From NCBI GenBank assembly GCA_036556695.1, contig DATBIY010000047.1:1-64000 (forward strand): 64,000 nucleotides of DNA. The letters are read 5' to 3'. Source of the stretch: DASSCW01 sp036556695 (lineage in GTDB: Bacteria; Chloroflexota; Limnocylindria; QHBO01). The position numbers were made by a program, and so were the translations under genes. This document shows positions 53,834 through 62,342 of the stretch, one piece after another. The notes below the pieces were generated by a model, which was not told where the DNA came from, did no database searches, and saw nothing but the letters and a program-made list of their open reading frames with translations. Within the stretch, counting starts at the first letter, position 1. Each line of letters opens with the position of its first letter.

Positions 53834-54094
53834 CTACGCCGCCTGGTCCAGCGCCTCCACGAACCAGCGACGCGCTCGGCCGTCGAAGACGAGCGAGGCC
53901 TGACCGGCATCCGTCTCGACCAGGAAGGTGATGCGCGGGCCGCGATCCGCCGGATAGGCAGCCGTCTCGTCACGAACCGACTCGAGCCCGCGCACCGTGA
54001 GCTGGCGCTCTCCCATCTGGACGGAGAGCGGCCGCGCCTGCCGGCGATCCCAGCGGACGCGGGCGGGGGTGGGGGTGATCTTGGTGAGTGCCAT
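53834..54094 (-). CDS. Small SOS-controlled protein next to dinB (DUF6504-like)
   Basis: An 86-residue basic/beta-rich protein: VRWDRRQARPLSVQMGERQ, then LTVRGLESVRDETAA and ITFLVETDAGQASLVFDGR, ending WFVEALDQAA. Small proteins of this outline (DUF6504) are found beside dinB or imuB genes in Actinobacteria and Chloroflexota; the family assignment here is a resemblance only. Its promoter carries an SOS box in the spacer and a second one downstream, making it one of the best-supported LexA targets in the window. It may be a polymerase accessory factor (inference). Confidence 0.7.
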   Translation of the reverse strand: MALTKITPTPARVRWDRRQARPLSVQMGERQLTVRGLESVRDETAAYPADRGPRITFLVETDAGQASLVFDGRARRWFVEALDQAA

Positions 54095-54107
54095 GACCCT
54101 GGGCTCC

Positions 54108-54162
54108 AGAACAGGTGTTCGAATAGGGCGCCACTATACGAACAGGCGTTCTAGTCTGTCAA
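54108..54162 (-). promoter_or_regulatory. SOS promoter with two LexA boxes for the small dinB-linked gene
   Basis: On the minus strand TTGACA (54162-54157) and TATAGT (54138-54133) are 18 bp apart. LexA box 1, CGAACAGGCGTTCT, fills the spacer (54139-54152); box 2, AGAACAGGTGTTCG (54108-54121), lies just downstream of the start site. The -35 overlaps the dinB stop codon. Confidence 0.8.
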
Positions 54163-55370
54163 TCCTCAATTTCGGCCGATGGCGCGTCAGGCCGTTCGCC
54201 GAAATCCGGCCGACGACGGTCGCGGTGGCCCACCAGCCGCGCACGGGTGATGGCCTTCTCACCGAACCGCTCGCGCACCGCGTCGATCGACTGCGCGATG
54301 CGATCGGTCCGGTCCGGCGCGTCGAACAGGGTCAGCTGCTGAACGTTCGACAGGTTGATGGCCGTCAGGCCGATCAGTCGCACCGCGCGGTCGTCGTTCA
54401 GCGCCTTGCGCAGCAGGCTCACGCCCATCTCGTACAGCGGCTCAGAGTCGCGGACCTGGTGGCCCAGCGGCGCCTGGCGGGTGATGGTGTCGAAGCCCTC
54501 GTAGCGCAGCTTGAGCTGCACGGCGCCGGCGGCCAGGTCGTGGTGACGCAGCCGGCTGGCCACCGACTCCGCCAGGTCGAGCAGCGTCGCCTCCAGGCGG
54601 GCCGGGTCGGTGACGTCGTGGTCGAAGGTCAGCTCGTGGCCTACCGACTTCGGCGCCTGGCCGGAGCTGACGCGCGACGGGTCCACGCCCTGTGCGCGGA
54701 GGCGCAGGTCCAGCCCGTGGATCCCGAACCTGCGACGCAGCGTGCCTTCCGGCAGCGCCGCCAGCTGGCCGATGGTGGTCACGCCGTAGTCAGACAGCGC
54801 CTGCCGCGACTGCGGACCCACGCCCCACAGCCTGGTCACCGGCAGCGGTGCCAGGAACTCCGCTTCGCCGCCGGGCGGCACCACCACCAGCGCGTCGGGC
54901 TTGCGCAGGTCGGACGCCACCTTGGCGCACAGCTTGTTGGTAGCCACGCCGACGCTGACCACGAGCCCCACCTCGTCGAGAACGCGCCGCTTGAGCTGAC
55001 GCGCGATCGTCTCGCCGTTGCCAAAGGCCGCGCGGCTGGCGGTGACATCCATGAAGGCCTCGTCCAGGCTGATGGGCTCCACCAGCGGCGTGTAGCTGGC
55101 GAAGATGCGCATCACCTGGCGGCTCAGCTCGCGATAGCGGTCGAAGCGGCCGGGCAGGAAGACGCCACCGGGGCACAGCCGCTGGGCGGTGCGCAGCGGC
55201 ATGGCGGAGTGCACCCCGAACCTGCGCGCTTCGTACGACGCGGCGCTGACCACGCCGCGCGCATTCGGGTCGCCGCCAACGATCACCGGCTTTCCCCGCA
55301 ACGCGGGGTTGTCCAGGATCTCGACGCTGGCGTAGAAGGCGTCCAGGTCGGCATGCAGGATTGTGCGCAT
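54159..55370 (-). CDS. dinB: DNA polymerase IV (Y-family)
   Basis: A 403-residue Y-family translesion polymerase. ILHADLDAFYASVE (metal Asp and steric gate), VIVGGDPNARGVVSAASYEARRFGVHSAMP, EPISLDEAFMDVT and VSVGVATNKLCAKVASDLRKPDALVVV are diagnostic. Two helix-hairpin-helix parts follow (RLWGVGPQSRQALSDYGV). No obvious C-terminal beta-clamp motif QLxLF, although QLTLF occurs near residue 365 and may serve. Third gene of the lexA-alkZ-like-dinB block. Confidence 0.95.
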   Translation of the reverse strand: MRTILHADLDAFYASVEILDNPALRGKPVIVGGDPNARGVVSAASYEARRFGVHSAMPLRTAQRLCPGGVFLPGRFDRYRELSRQVMRIFASYTPLVEPISLDEAFMDVTASRAAFGNGETIARQLKRRVLDEVGLVVSVGVATNKLCAKVASDLRKPDALVVVPPGGEAEFLAPLPVTRLWGVGPQSRQALSDYGVTTIGQLAALPEGTLRRRFGIHGLDLRLRAQGVDPSRVSSGQAPKSVGHELTFDHDVTDPARLEATLLDLAESVASRLRHHDLAAGAVQLKLRYEGFDTITRQAPLGHQVRDSEPLYEMGVSLLRKALNDDRAVRLIGLTAINLSNVQQLTLFDAPDRTDRIAQSIDAVRERFGEKAITRARLVGHRDRRRPDFGERPDAPSAEIED

Positions 55371-55383
55371 GACCGCCGTCGGG

Positions 55384-56538
55384 TCAGTCGGTGCCGGGGT
55401 AGCGGGCATAGACGCCCTGAGCCAGCGATGGCAGCAGCCGTGCGGCCTCAGCCTCGAGAGCATCGCGGTCGGTGCTCGACAGGCGCCCGAACGGCCGCAG
55501 CTCGGCGTGCACGCTGCCATCCGCCCGACGCCGTGGCAGCCACGTGCCGGCCACCATGCCGTCCAGCAGAAATGTCGGCAGCACATCGGCATTCTTGGTG
55601 ATGACGGTGGACTGGTGCTCGGGCGGCAGGATGCGGCGCCGGTGCCTGGTCCCGAACGCCAGCAGCACGCTGTCCCAGCGCGCCAGCAACCGGGGCGGGA
55701 CGGGAGTGTCCGGTGCCGGCCGGGGTGCATCGGCCAGGTCAACCAGCTCGCGGCCGTCCTCATCGCTGAAGCGCACCAGCCGGTCGCCGAGTGTCTGCAG
55801 CGCCGCGCGCCAGCGGCTGACCGAGCCGTAGCGGCCAATGTAGGCCAGCAGGTCGTCGACGCTGGCCGGCCCGAACGCGGCCAGGTACACCTCCGCCAGG
55901 TGAGCGGCGGCCCGATCCCAGTCGCTGGCGTCGTCGTCTGGGGGCCCGAGCACGTCAGCGGCCGCCACATACCGCTGCCGGCCGTACCGTTCGTCGTCGA
56001 TGGGCGCGTGGACGAGCTGCACCGCGCCGCTGAAGTGGCGCCACAGGCCGCGATTGGGCAGCCGCAGCCCGTTCAGTTCACTGGCAAGAATCGCCTCGAT
56101 CTCGGAGATGCCGCGCGGCTGCTCGCGCATGGCGGCCAGCACCGCTCCATGCGCCGTGTCGATCTGGCGACCGAGCCGCGACGTCTGTGGATCCTCCTTG
56201 AAGAGAAGGCGCCATTGGCGCTGACGGATGGGCAGGCTGAGGGTCGACATCGGCCATAGGTCGTCTGCGGCAACGATATGCACCGTCATCCGCATCAGCG
56301 ACGCGCGAACCACTGACCTGCGCCGGCGCGCGGCAACCAGGTCGGGCGGAGGACGGTCAGGGCGGCGCCGGGTGTGCAGGGCCAGCGCCGGCCAGTCCGG
56401 ATGCTGCGCCTGAATCGAGCCGATGCGGTGGACGAGTGCGCCGAGCGAGCGGTGCTCCAGCCCGCCGAGCAGCCCCTGCCGCGCCAGGGTGGCGCGGTTC
56501 AGCTCAGGCTGGCTGAGGACCTGCGACGTCGGCGGCAT
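55384..56538 (-). CDS. AlkZ-like winged-helix DNA glycosylase
   Basis: A 384-residue member of the HTH_42/winged-helix family that includes AlkZ and related crosslink-unhooking glycosylases. The catalytic QxQ motif is QAQ at residues 43-45 (GSIQAQHPDWP), followed by RRRRSVVRASLMRMTVHIV and the LPTFLLDGMVAGTWLPRR segment, both family-typical. It would excise bulky or crosslinked bases. It lies between lexA and dinB with 14-bp gaps, so it should be induced by DNA damage together with them; this fits the proposed repair role. Confidence 0.82.
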   Translation of the reverse strand: MPPTSQVLSQPELNRATLARQGLLGGLEHRSLGALVHRIGSIQAQHPDWPALALHTRRRPDRPPPDLVAARRRRSVVRASLMRMTVHIVAADDLWPMSTLSLPIRQRQWRLLFKEDPQTSRLGRQIDTAHGAVLAAMREQPRGISEIEAILASELNGLRLPNRGLWRHFSGAVQLVHAPIDDERYGRQRYVAAADVLGPPDDDASDWDRAAAHLAEVYLAAFGPASVDDLLAYIGRYGSVSRWRAALQTLGDRLVRFSDEDGRELVDLADAPRPAPDTPVPPRLLARWDSVLLAFGTRHRRRILPPEHQSTVITKNADVLPTFLLDGMVAGTWLPRRRADGSVHAELRPFGRLSSTDRDALEAEAARLLPSLAQGVYARYPGTD

Positions 56539-56553
56539 GTGCCAGTCCGGCGA

Positions 56554-57234
56554 TCAGCCGAGCTTGCGGATGACTCCGACGACCTTACCCTGGATCTGGA
56601 CCTCGGTGGCGTAGATCGGTTCCATCTCCGCGTTGGCCGGCTGGAGGCGGATGCGGTCCTCTTCGCGGAAGAAGCGCTTGAGCGTGACGCCGTTGTCTTC
56701 CAGCAACGCAACCACGATGTCGCCGTCGCGCGCAGTGGCCTGCGGCTGCACCACGACGTAGTCGCCGTCGTCGATCAGCGCGTCGATCATGCTCTTGCCG
56801 CGAACCCGGAGCACGTAGCTGTCGTCGCGCGCCTGCATGGAGCGCGGCACGTCGAGGGACTCGGCGCCGTCAGCGTACGCCTCGATGGGCTGGCCGGCAG
56901 CGATCTCGCCGAGCACCGGCAGTGCCAGCACGTCGTGCTCGACCGGCATGCGGAAGGGGGTGATGCGGCCCATGCCCGCAGGCTGCCGTCGAGCCGGCTG
57001 CTCCGTCTCAGCCTCGGCCCGAGTGGTGAGCCGCAGGGCCCGAGAGGAGCGCGATCCGCGCTCGAGCATGCCTTCGCGCTCCAGGGCAATCAGGTGATGA
57101 TGGACGGCCGATGGCGAGGCCAGCCCCACCGCGTCCGCGATCTCCCTGACCGACGGCGGGTAGCCGCGCTCGGCGACGGTCCGGGCGATGAACTCGACGA
57201 TCTTCTGCTTGCGTTCGGCATCGTGCCGCGTCAT
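56554..57234 (-). CDS. lexA: LexA repressor
   Basis: A 226-residue SOS repressor and self-cleaving protease. The N-terminal winged helix reads YPPSVREIADAVGLASPSAV. The cleavage site Ala113-Gly114 is in GEIAAGQPI. The Ser-Lys dyad is Ser148 (RGKSMIDA) and Lys186 (VTLKRFF). The linker (residues 70-95) is longer than in E. coli. Its own promoter carries an SOS box, giving autoregulation. The gene heads an operon with the AlkZ-like glycosylase and dinB. Confidence 0.96.
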   Translation of the reverse strand: MTRHDAERKQKIVEFIARTVAERGYPPSVREIADAVGLASPSAVHHHLIALEREGMLERGSRSSRALRLTTRAEAETEQPARRQPAGMGRITPFRMPVEHDVLALPVLGEIAAGQPIEAYADGAESLDVPRSMQARDDSYVLRVRGKSMIDALIDDGDYVVVQPQATARDGDIVVALLEDNGVTLKRFFREEDRIRLQPANAEMEPIYATEVQIQGKVVGVIRKLG

Positions 57235-57263
57235 GGCACGCCCTCTCTACAGCGGGTGCGCCG

Positions 57264-57292
57264 ATGCTAGCGAACAGGCGTTCTATTGTCAA
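57264..57292 (-). promoter_or_regulatory. lexA promoter with LexA box in the spacer
   Basis: On the minus strand TTGACA (57292-57287) and TAGCAT (57269-57264) are 17 bp apart; CGAACAGGCGTTCT (57271-57284) lies between them and is identical to the box at 54139-54152. LexA binding would block the polymerase directly. Confidence 0.85.
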
Positions 57293-57350
57293 CCAAAATC
57301 CGACGCGCTGCTATCATCCGCGCTCACCCGACACCTGCGGAGGCCTTGGC

Positions 57351-57893
57351 GTGAACGTCACCGGCCGCCTGCGCTACCTGCGCCTGGCGCGTCTCATCTG
57401 GAAGCTCCCGACCTACGCGCGCGTGGTCTGGGGGCTGATGCGCGACCCGCGGACGCCACTGCCCCTGAAGGGCCTGCTGGCAGCCGGATTGGCGTACGTC
57501 GTCGTGCCACTGGACCTGGTGCCCGACGCGGTCCCCATCCTGGGCCAGGCGGACGACCTGACGGTGCTGCTCCTGGTGCTGGACCTGTTCATCGCCAACG
57601 CGCCGCGCAAGGTGCGCGAGGAGCAGATGCGACGCGCGCACGACGGCACCGCGCAGCTGGACCGAGACCTGGCGCGGCTCCGCGCGCTGATGGGCGACCG
57701 CTACGACCAGATCCGCGACCGCCTTCCGGAGCTGCTGGAGCGCTACGGAGACCTGCGTGATTCGCGGGCGGTCAAGGGCCTGCTGCGCGACTGGCGGCTG
57801 CGCCGGCTGCGCGGCGCGGCCGACGCTGAAGATGAGCCGATGCCGCCGGCGGCGACCACGCCGCAGGGTGCACACGACGCCGGGTTGAACTGA
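57351..57893 (+). CDS. DUF1232 (YkvA-like) membrane protein
   Basis: A 180-residue protein with the DUF1232 core: LMRDPRTPLPLKGLLAAGLAYVVVPLDLVPDAVPILGQADDLTVLLLVLDLF, given here only by landmark (DLVPDAVPILGQADD near residue 64). The core forms a hydrophobic hairpin; a charged helical C-tail of about 90 residues follows. Function unknown. GTG at 57351 has GGAGG 8 nt upstream. It precedes rplI by 33 bp and may be co-transcribed with it. Confidence 0.82.
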   Translation: MNVTGRLRYLRLARLIWKLPTYARVVWGLMRDPRTPLPLKGLLAAGLAYVVVPLDLVPDAVPILGQADDLTVLLLVLDLFIANAPRKVREEQMRRAHDGTAQLDRDLARLRALMGDRYDQIRDRLPELLERYGDLRDSRAVKGLLRDWRLRRLRGAADAEDEPMPPAATTPQGAHDAGLN

Positions 57894-57926
57894 GCCGGGC
57901 GAGCTGAGAAGGGAACGCACCACCAC

Positions 57927-58373
57927 ATGAAGGTCATCCTCAAGCACGACGTGAAGGGCCTCGGCCGAGCCGGCGACGTGAAGGACGTAAAGGACGGCTA
58001 CGCCCGAAACTTTCTGCTGCCAAACGGCGCGGCGGTCAAGGCCGATACCGGCGCCCTGAAGAATTGGGAGCGCCATCGCGCCGAGCGCGAGGAGCGGGAT
58101 CGAACGGAACGCGAGGAAGCGGAAGCGACCGCCGAGAAGCTGCGCGCGCTGAAGATCCAGATCCCGGTCAAGGCCGGCGAGAAGAACCGCCTCTTCGGCT
58201 CGGTCACCAATCGCGAAATCGCCGAGTTCATCGGCCGCGAGGGCATCGACGTCGACCGGCACGCCATCCATCTGCGCGAGCCGATCAAGACCGTCGGCGA
58301 CCACCGGGTCGAGGTGCGCCTGCTGTCGGGCGTCGAGGCACAGGTGACCGTGACGGTCGTCCCCGCTCCGTAA
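57927..58373 (+). CDS. rplI: 50S ribosomal protein L9
   Basis: A 148-residue ribosomal protein L9. The N-terminal domain MKVILKHDVKGLGRAGDVKDVKDGYARNFL is the family signature (shown only in part). The middle is a long charged helix (residues 40-75) and the C-terminal domain includes NRLFGSVTNREIAEFI. AAGGGAACGC precedes the ATG. It overlaps the next gene at TAATG and lies upstream of dnaB, the usual L9-DnaB neighbourhood in bacteria. Confidence 0.97.
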   Translation: MKVILKHDVKGLGRAGDVKDVKDGYARNFLLPNGAAVKADTGALKNWERHRAEREERDRTEREEAEATAEKLRALKIQIPVKAGEKNRLFGSVTNREIAEFIGREGIDVDRHAIHLREPIKTVGDHRVEVRLLSGVEAQVTVTVVPAP

Positions 58374-58771
58374 TGCAGGCCGCAGACGCCGCCCGGCGCT
58401 GGGCCGACGTCTGGAAGCGCGCCTGGGAGGCGCGCGACAGCGAGGCGATCGTCGAGCTCTACCACCCCGACGTGGTGTTCTCGACGCAGCCCTTCCGCAC
58501 CCCGTACCTGCGGCGCGCCGGCGTGCGCGAGTACGTCAGCCAGGCGTTCGCCGAAGAGCAGGGACCGCAAGTATGGGTCGGCCAGCCGATCGTCGAGGGT
58601 CAGCGGGCGGCCATCGAATGGTGGGCCGCGGTGACCGAGAACGGCCAGGAGATCACGTTGGCGGGGACATCGGTCCTGCGCTTCGACGCCGACGGGCTGG
58701 TGGTGGAGCAGCGCGATGCGTGGAACCAGGCCGATCGGCGCAGGGAGCCTCAAGAGGGCTGGGGCCGCTGA
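58373..58771 (+). CDS. SnoaL/NTF2-like protein
   Basis: A 132-residue NTF2-fold protein (WKRAWEARDSEAIVELYHPDVVFSTQPF, then GVREYVSQAFAEEQ, a hydrophobic strand pair around IEWWAAVTENGQEITLAG and the ending LVVEQRDAWNQ). This pattern is typical of the SnoaL-like polyketide-cyclase/limonene-hydrolase superfamily; the substrate is unknown. ATG shares the A of the rplI stop (TAATG), so it is translationally coupled to L9. It is unlikely to be catalytic in translation; the coupling may be positional. Confidence 0.75.
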   Translation: MQAADAARRWADVWKRAWEARDSEAIVELYHPDVVFSTQPFRTPYLRRAGVREYVSQAFAEEQGPQVWVGQPIVEGQRAAIEWWAAVTENGQEITLAGTSVLRFDADGLVVEQRDAWNQADRRREPQEGWGR

Positions 58772-58800
58772 TCGGCTGCCCGCAGAGGCGGGCGGGGAAG

Positions 58801-58824
58801 CGCGACAGCCAAGCTGTCGCGTTT
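58801..58824 (+). terminator. Rho-independent terminator after the rplI operon
   Basis: CGCGACAGC-CAA-GCTGTCGCG (9-bp stem, 3-nt loop) at 58801-58821 followed by TTTC, 30 bp after the NTF2-like stop and 210 bp before dnaB. Confidence 0.65.
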
Positions 58825-58869
58825 CGGGCGGATGCTGCTCGCGTGTGGCGCAGATTGGGGATGCCGGCC

Positions 58870-58899
58870 TAATCCACAGGAACTGGCTGGTTATCCCCG
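58870..58899 (+). promoter_or_regulatory. Possible weak DnaA boxes upstream of dnaB
   Basis: TAATCCACA (58870-58878, one mismatch to the consensus) and TTATCCCCG (58891-58899, two mismatches) lie 12 bp apart in the same orientation, about 135 bp before dnaB. Chance matches are possible. Confidence 0.3.
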
Positions 58900-59031
58900 A
58901 CGACATTCGAAAGTTGTTGGCAACTCGGTCGCGGACGGAGGACAAATCGCGCCCCGTCGGCCGGCCGGTTCTATCGTCTGCGACAGGTCGCTTGACCCCT
59001 TGCCCGTCGTCCAGGCCGGTACCGAGATTCC

Positions 59032-60378
59032 ATGAGCATCGACAAGCTGGCGCCGCAGGCCGTCGAGGCCGAGCAGAGCGTTCTCGGTTCCATCCTGATC
59101 GACCCCGATGCGATCCTGAAAGTCGCCGAGTTCCTGCGCCCGGCTGACTTCTACCGCCAGCAGCACTCCGATATCTACGAGGCCATGCTGGGCCTCCACG
59201 GCCAGCGTGAGCCCATCGACCTCGTCACCCTGGGGGAGGAGCTCGACCGGCGGGATCGGCTCGAGCCGGTGGGAGGGCCGGCATACCTCGCCTCGCTGAT
59301 GAACGCCGTGCCCACGGCGGTGCACGTCGAGCACTACGGGCGCATCGTCGAGCGAAAGGCGGTGCTCCGCAATCTGATCGCGGCGGCCGGCAAGATCGCC
59401 GCCGTCGGCTACGAGGAGGCGAACGACGCCGAGGTCGCCATCGACCGGGCGGAGGGCATCCTCTTCGAGATCAGCCAGCACCGCACCGTCGGTGGCTTCG
59501 AGTCGCTGGCCACCCTGCTCGGACAGGCCTACGACCGCCTCGAGTACCTGCACGAGCATCGCGGCCAGATCCTGGGGATTCCGTCCGGCCTCTCGCAGCT
59601 GGACATGCTGCTCGGCGGCTTCCAGCCGTCGGACCTCATCATCCTGGCGGCGCGGCCCAGCGTCGGTAAGACCAGCCTGGCCCTGAACATCGCGCAGCAC
59701 GCATCGGTCAGGGAAGGCAAGAAGGTCGGCCTCTTTTCCCTCGAGATGAGCAAGGAGCAGCTTGCCCTGCGCCTGCTCAGCGGCGAATCGGGCATCAACC
59801 CGCGCCCGTTGCAGACCGGGTTCGTGGACGAGACGGACTGGTCGAAGATCGCCCAGGTCATGAACGACATGCATGCCGCGCCGCTGTGGATCGACGACTC
59901 GCCGGTGCTGACCGTCATGGAGCTCCGCACCAAGGCGCGACGACTGGAGGCGGAGCAGCACGGCCTCGACCTGGTGATCGTCGACTACCTGCAGCTCATG
60001 CAGGGCTCGCTCAACCAGAAGGAGGCGAACCGGGTGCAGGAGGTCAGCGAGATCAGCCGCGGCCTGAAGCAGCTGGCCCGCGAGCTCAAGGTTCCGGTCA
60101 TCGCCCTCTCGCAGCTGTCGCGCGGTGTCGAGCAACGCGGCACCCAGGAGCCGCGCCTCTCGGACCTCCGGGAATCGGGCTCGATCGAGCAGGACGCCGA
60201 CGTGGTGATCTTCCTGTACCGCGAAGGCGAGCAGAACCCGGACAGCGAGGTCGAGCTGCTGAAGGCCAAGGTGGCCAAGCACCGCAACGGGCCCATCGGC
60301 GAGGTGCCGCTGCAGTTCCGCAAGTCGAACACGCGCTTCTACACCATGACCCGCGAGGAGGCGGTGCAGGCCTACTGA
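59032..60378 (+). CDS. dnaB: Replicative DNA helicase DnaB
   Basis: A 448-residue replicative helicase. The N-terminal domain PQAVEAEQSVLGSILIDPDA is followed by the RecA-type ATPase: Walker A ARPSVGKTS (207-215), then LFSLEMSKEQLALRLL, the Walker B Asp in LDLVIVDYLQLM, and QLSRGVEQR...LSDLRESGSIEQDADVV. The length is normal and no intein is present. The gene follows the rplI operon in the usual order and is preceded by a 260-bp region with a terminator and possible DnaA boxes. Confidence 0.97.
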   Translation: MSIDKLAPQAVEAEQSVLGSILIDPDAILKVAEFLRPADFYRQQHSDIYEAMLGLHGQREPIDLVTLGEELDRRDRLEPVGGPAYLASLMNAVPTAVHVEHYGRIVERKAVLRNLIAAAGKIAAVGYEEANDAEVAIDRAEGILFEISQHRTVGGFESLATLLGQAYDRLEYLHEHRGQILGIPSGLSQLDMLLGGFQPSDLIILAARPSVGKTSLALNIAQHASVREGKKVGLFSLEMSKEQLALRLLSGESGINPRPLQTGFVDETDWSKIAQVMNDMHAAPLWIDDSPVLTVMELRTKARRLEAEQHGLDLVIVDYLQLMQGSLNQKEANRVQEVSEISRGLKQLARELKVPVIALSQLSRGVEQRGTQEPRLSDLRESGSIEQDADVVIFLYREGEQNPDSEVELLKAKVAKHRNGPIGEVPLQFRKSNTRFYTMTREEAVQAY

Positions 60379-60425
60379 GGCCGCGCGGCACGGTCAACCG
60401 CTCGCTCGGGTGTCGTCCAAACGTC

Positions 60426-60454
60426 TTTACACTCGTAGTACCCGCGTGTATCGT
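60426..60454 (+). promoter_or_regulatory. Promoter of the zinc-ribbon gene
   Basis: TTTACA (60426-60431), 17-bp spacer, TATCGT (60449-60454), in the gap after dnaB. It gives a leader of about 120 nt before the start at 60583. Confidence 0.5.
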
Positions 60455-60582
60455 CGCGCCCGAAACGTCCGGTCCGATGCTCGACCCCGGCTACCTGTCG
60501 CACGCTGTTGGCCCAGGCAGGGGAACAAGCAAACCGTCCACGGCCCAAGGGTCCGGGCGTGCGAACAGGAGGCAAGGGTAGG

Positions 60583-60891
60583 GTGTACGCCGACAAGACC
60601 ATCCGCTGTCGCGACTGCGGGATGGACTTCGTCTTTTCAGCCGGCGAGCAGCAGTTCTACGCCGAGAAGGGACTTCTCAACGAACCCCAGCGCTGCCCAA
60701 GCTGCCGCGCCGTCGCCAAGCAGAACCGCGCGCTTGGCATCGGAAACGGCGGGGGCGGCGGTCAGCGGGAGATGCACGCCGCGGTCTGCGCCGAGTGCGG
60801 CGGACAGGCGCTGGTTCCGTTCCTGCCACGGAATGACCGCCCGGTTTACTGCTCGAGCTGCTTCGACAAGGTGCGCGCCACCAGGGCCTAG
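60583..60891 (+). CDS. Double zinc-ribbon protein
   Basis: A 102-residue protein with two zinc ribbons. The first, CRDCGMDFVFSAGEQQFYAEKG...CPSCR, is the probable zinc-ribbon (zf-trcl) type found in many bacteria. The second, CAECGGQALVPFLPRNDRPVYCSSC, follows a Gly-rich linker (GNGGGGGQ) and is the CxxC-(about 20)-CxxC class. GTG at 60583 (VYADKTIRC) is chosen because family members start there and AGGAGG lies 10 nt upstream; a TTG at 60508 would add 25 unlike residues. It may bind nucleic acid or ribosomes (inference). Confidence 0.82.
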   Translation: MYADKTIRCRDCGMDFVFSAGEQQFYAEKGLLNEPQRCPSCRAVAKQNRALGIGNGGGGGQREMHAAVCAECGGQALVPFLPRNDRPVYCSSCFDKVRATRA

Positions 60892-60915
60892 TTCCTTGGC
60901 GTCCACGCGACCGTG

Positions 60916-60945
60916 AACGAGCGCCGCCAACGCGGCGCTCGTTTT
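60916..60945 (+). terminator. Rho-independent terminator after the zinc-ribbon gene
   Basis: AACGAGCGCCGC-CAAC-GCGGCGCTCGTT, a 12-bp stem with a 4-nt loop, followed by TT (a four-T run in all), 25 bp after the stop. Confidence 0.85.
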
Positions 60946-60995
60946 GCGTACCATGGCCTTCCCCGCACCAACCGTGAGGTCTGTCAAGTTCGCCC

Positions 60996-62312
60996 ATGTC
61001 CGTGACCGCCGTGGTCGGCGCCCAGTGGGGCGACGAGGGAAAGGGCAGGGTCGTCGACTACCTGGCCCACGAGGCCGACCTGGTGATCCGCTACGGCGGT
61101 GGCAACAACGCCGGCCACACGGTGGTCAACGCGCACGGCCACTTCAAGCTGCACCTCATCCCGTCGGGCATCTTCCATCCCGGCACCCGGAACCTGCTGG
61201 GCAACGGGGTGGTCATCAACCCGCCGGCGCTGGTCACCGAACTCGATGGCCTGGCGGCGGCAGGCTTCGACGGGGTGAACCTGTTCATCGCCGATCGGGC
61301 GCACCTGGTGATGCCCTATCACGTGCTGATCGACCAGCTGGAGGAGCGGGAACGAGGGAGCGGCAAGCTCGGTACCACGAGCCGCGGTATCGGTCCGGCC
61401 TACGTCGACAAGGTGGCCCGTCGCGGCATCCGGGTCATCGACCTGATGGAGGCCGATGCCTTCCGGGAGCGACTGCACCACGCCGTGCAGCGGGCACGGC
61501 GGCTGGTGGACGCGTACTTCGGGGCGGGCGGAGCGCACGACGAGATGCGCGAGGTGATCGAGGCGGCGCTCGACGAGGAGCGAATCGCAGAGGCGTACCT
61601 GGCGGCCGCAGAACGCCTGCGCCGGCACGTGGTCGATGGCCAGGCGATGGTCGACCAGGCGCTGGCCGAGGGGCAGCGCATCCTGCTGGAGGGACAGCTG
61701 GGCACGATGCGCGACATCGACTGGGGCATCTATCCCTACGTCACCAGCTCCAGCCCGATCCCCGGCGGTGCCAGCCTTGGCGCCGGCCTGCCGGCGGTCG
61801 CGATCGACCGGGTGCTGGGCGTGGCCAAGGCCTACACCACCGCCGTTGGCTCGGGGCCGGTCCCGACGGAGCTGATTGACGAGACCGGCGAGGCGCTGCG
61901 TGAGCGGGGCGCCGAGTACGGCACCTCCACCGGGCGGCCGCGACGCTGCGGCTGGTACGACGCCGTCGCGGTGCGCTTCAGCGTGCGCCTGGCCGGCTAT
62001 TCGGCGATTGCCTTGACCAAGCTGGACGTGCTGGACGGGTTCGAGCGGATCCGGCTGGCGACCGCCTACCGCGACCCGGCCGATGGGACCGTGTGGGATA
62101 CGGTGCCCGCCTCGACATCGGTCTATGAGCGCCTGGAACCGGTGTACGAGGAGGCCGCCGGATGGCTCGAGGACACCACCGGCTGCCGGTCGTGGTCGGA
62201 GCTGCCGGCCGCGGCACGCGGCTACGTTGAACGGCTGGAGGAGCTTGCCAGAGTGCCGATCAGCCATGTCAGCGTGGGTCCGGAGCGCGCGCAGATGATC
62301 GTGCGTGGCTGA
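60996..62312 (+). CDS. purA: Adenylosuccinate synthetase, divergent form
   Basis: A 438-residue PurA, the first committed step from IMP to AMP. VVGAQWGDEGKGRVVD (catalytic Asp, GTP-type loop), GGGNNAGHTVV (catalytic His), TTSRGIGPAYVDKVAR and LTKLDVLDGF are conserved. The active-site segment usually reading LEGAQGTMLDIDHGTYPFVTSS is here LEGQLGTMRDIDWGIYPYVTSS, with several swaps (AQ to QL, L to R, H to W, T to I). I have seen this form in Chloroflexota relatives, so it is lineage-specific and probably functional. ATG at 60996. Confidence 0.94.
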   Translation: MSVTAVVGAQWGDEGKGRVVDYLAHEADLVIRYGGGNNAGHTVVNAHGHFKLHLIPSGIFHPGTRNLLGNGVVINPPALVTELDGLAAAGFDGVNLFIADRAHLVMPYHVLIDQLEERERGSGKLGTTSRGIGPAYVDKVARRGIRVIDLMEADAFRERLHHAVQRARRLVDAYFGAGGAHDEMREVIEAALDEERIAEAYLAAAERLRRHVVDGQAMVDQALAEGQRILLEGQLGTMRDIDWGIYPYVTSSSPIPGGASLGAGLPAVAIDRVLGVAKAYTTAVGSGPVPTELIDETGEALRERGAEYGTSTGRPRRCGWYDAVAVRFSVRLAGYSAIALTKLDVLDGFERIRLATAYRDPADGTVWDTVPASTSVYERLEPVYEEAAGWLEDTTGCRSWSELPAAARGYVERLEELARVPISHVSVGPERAQMIVRG

Positions 62313-62342
62313 GCGGGCTCGGAACATGCTGGAATGGCAAGC

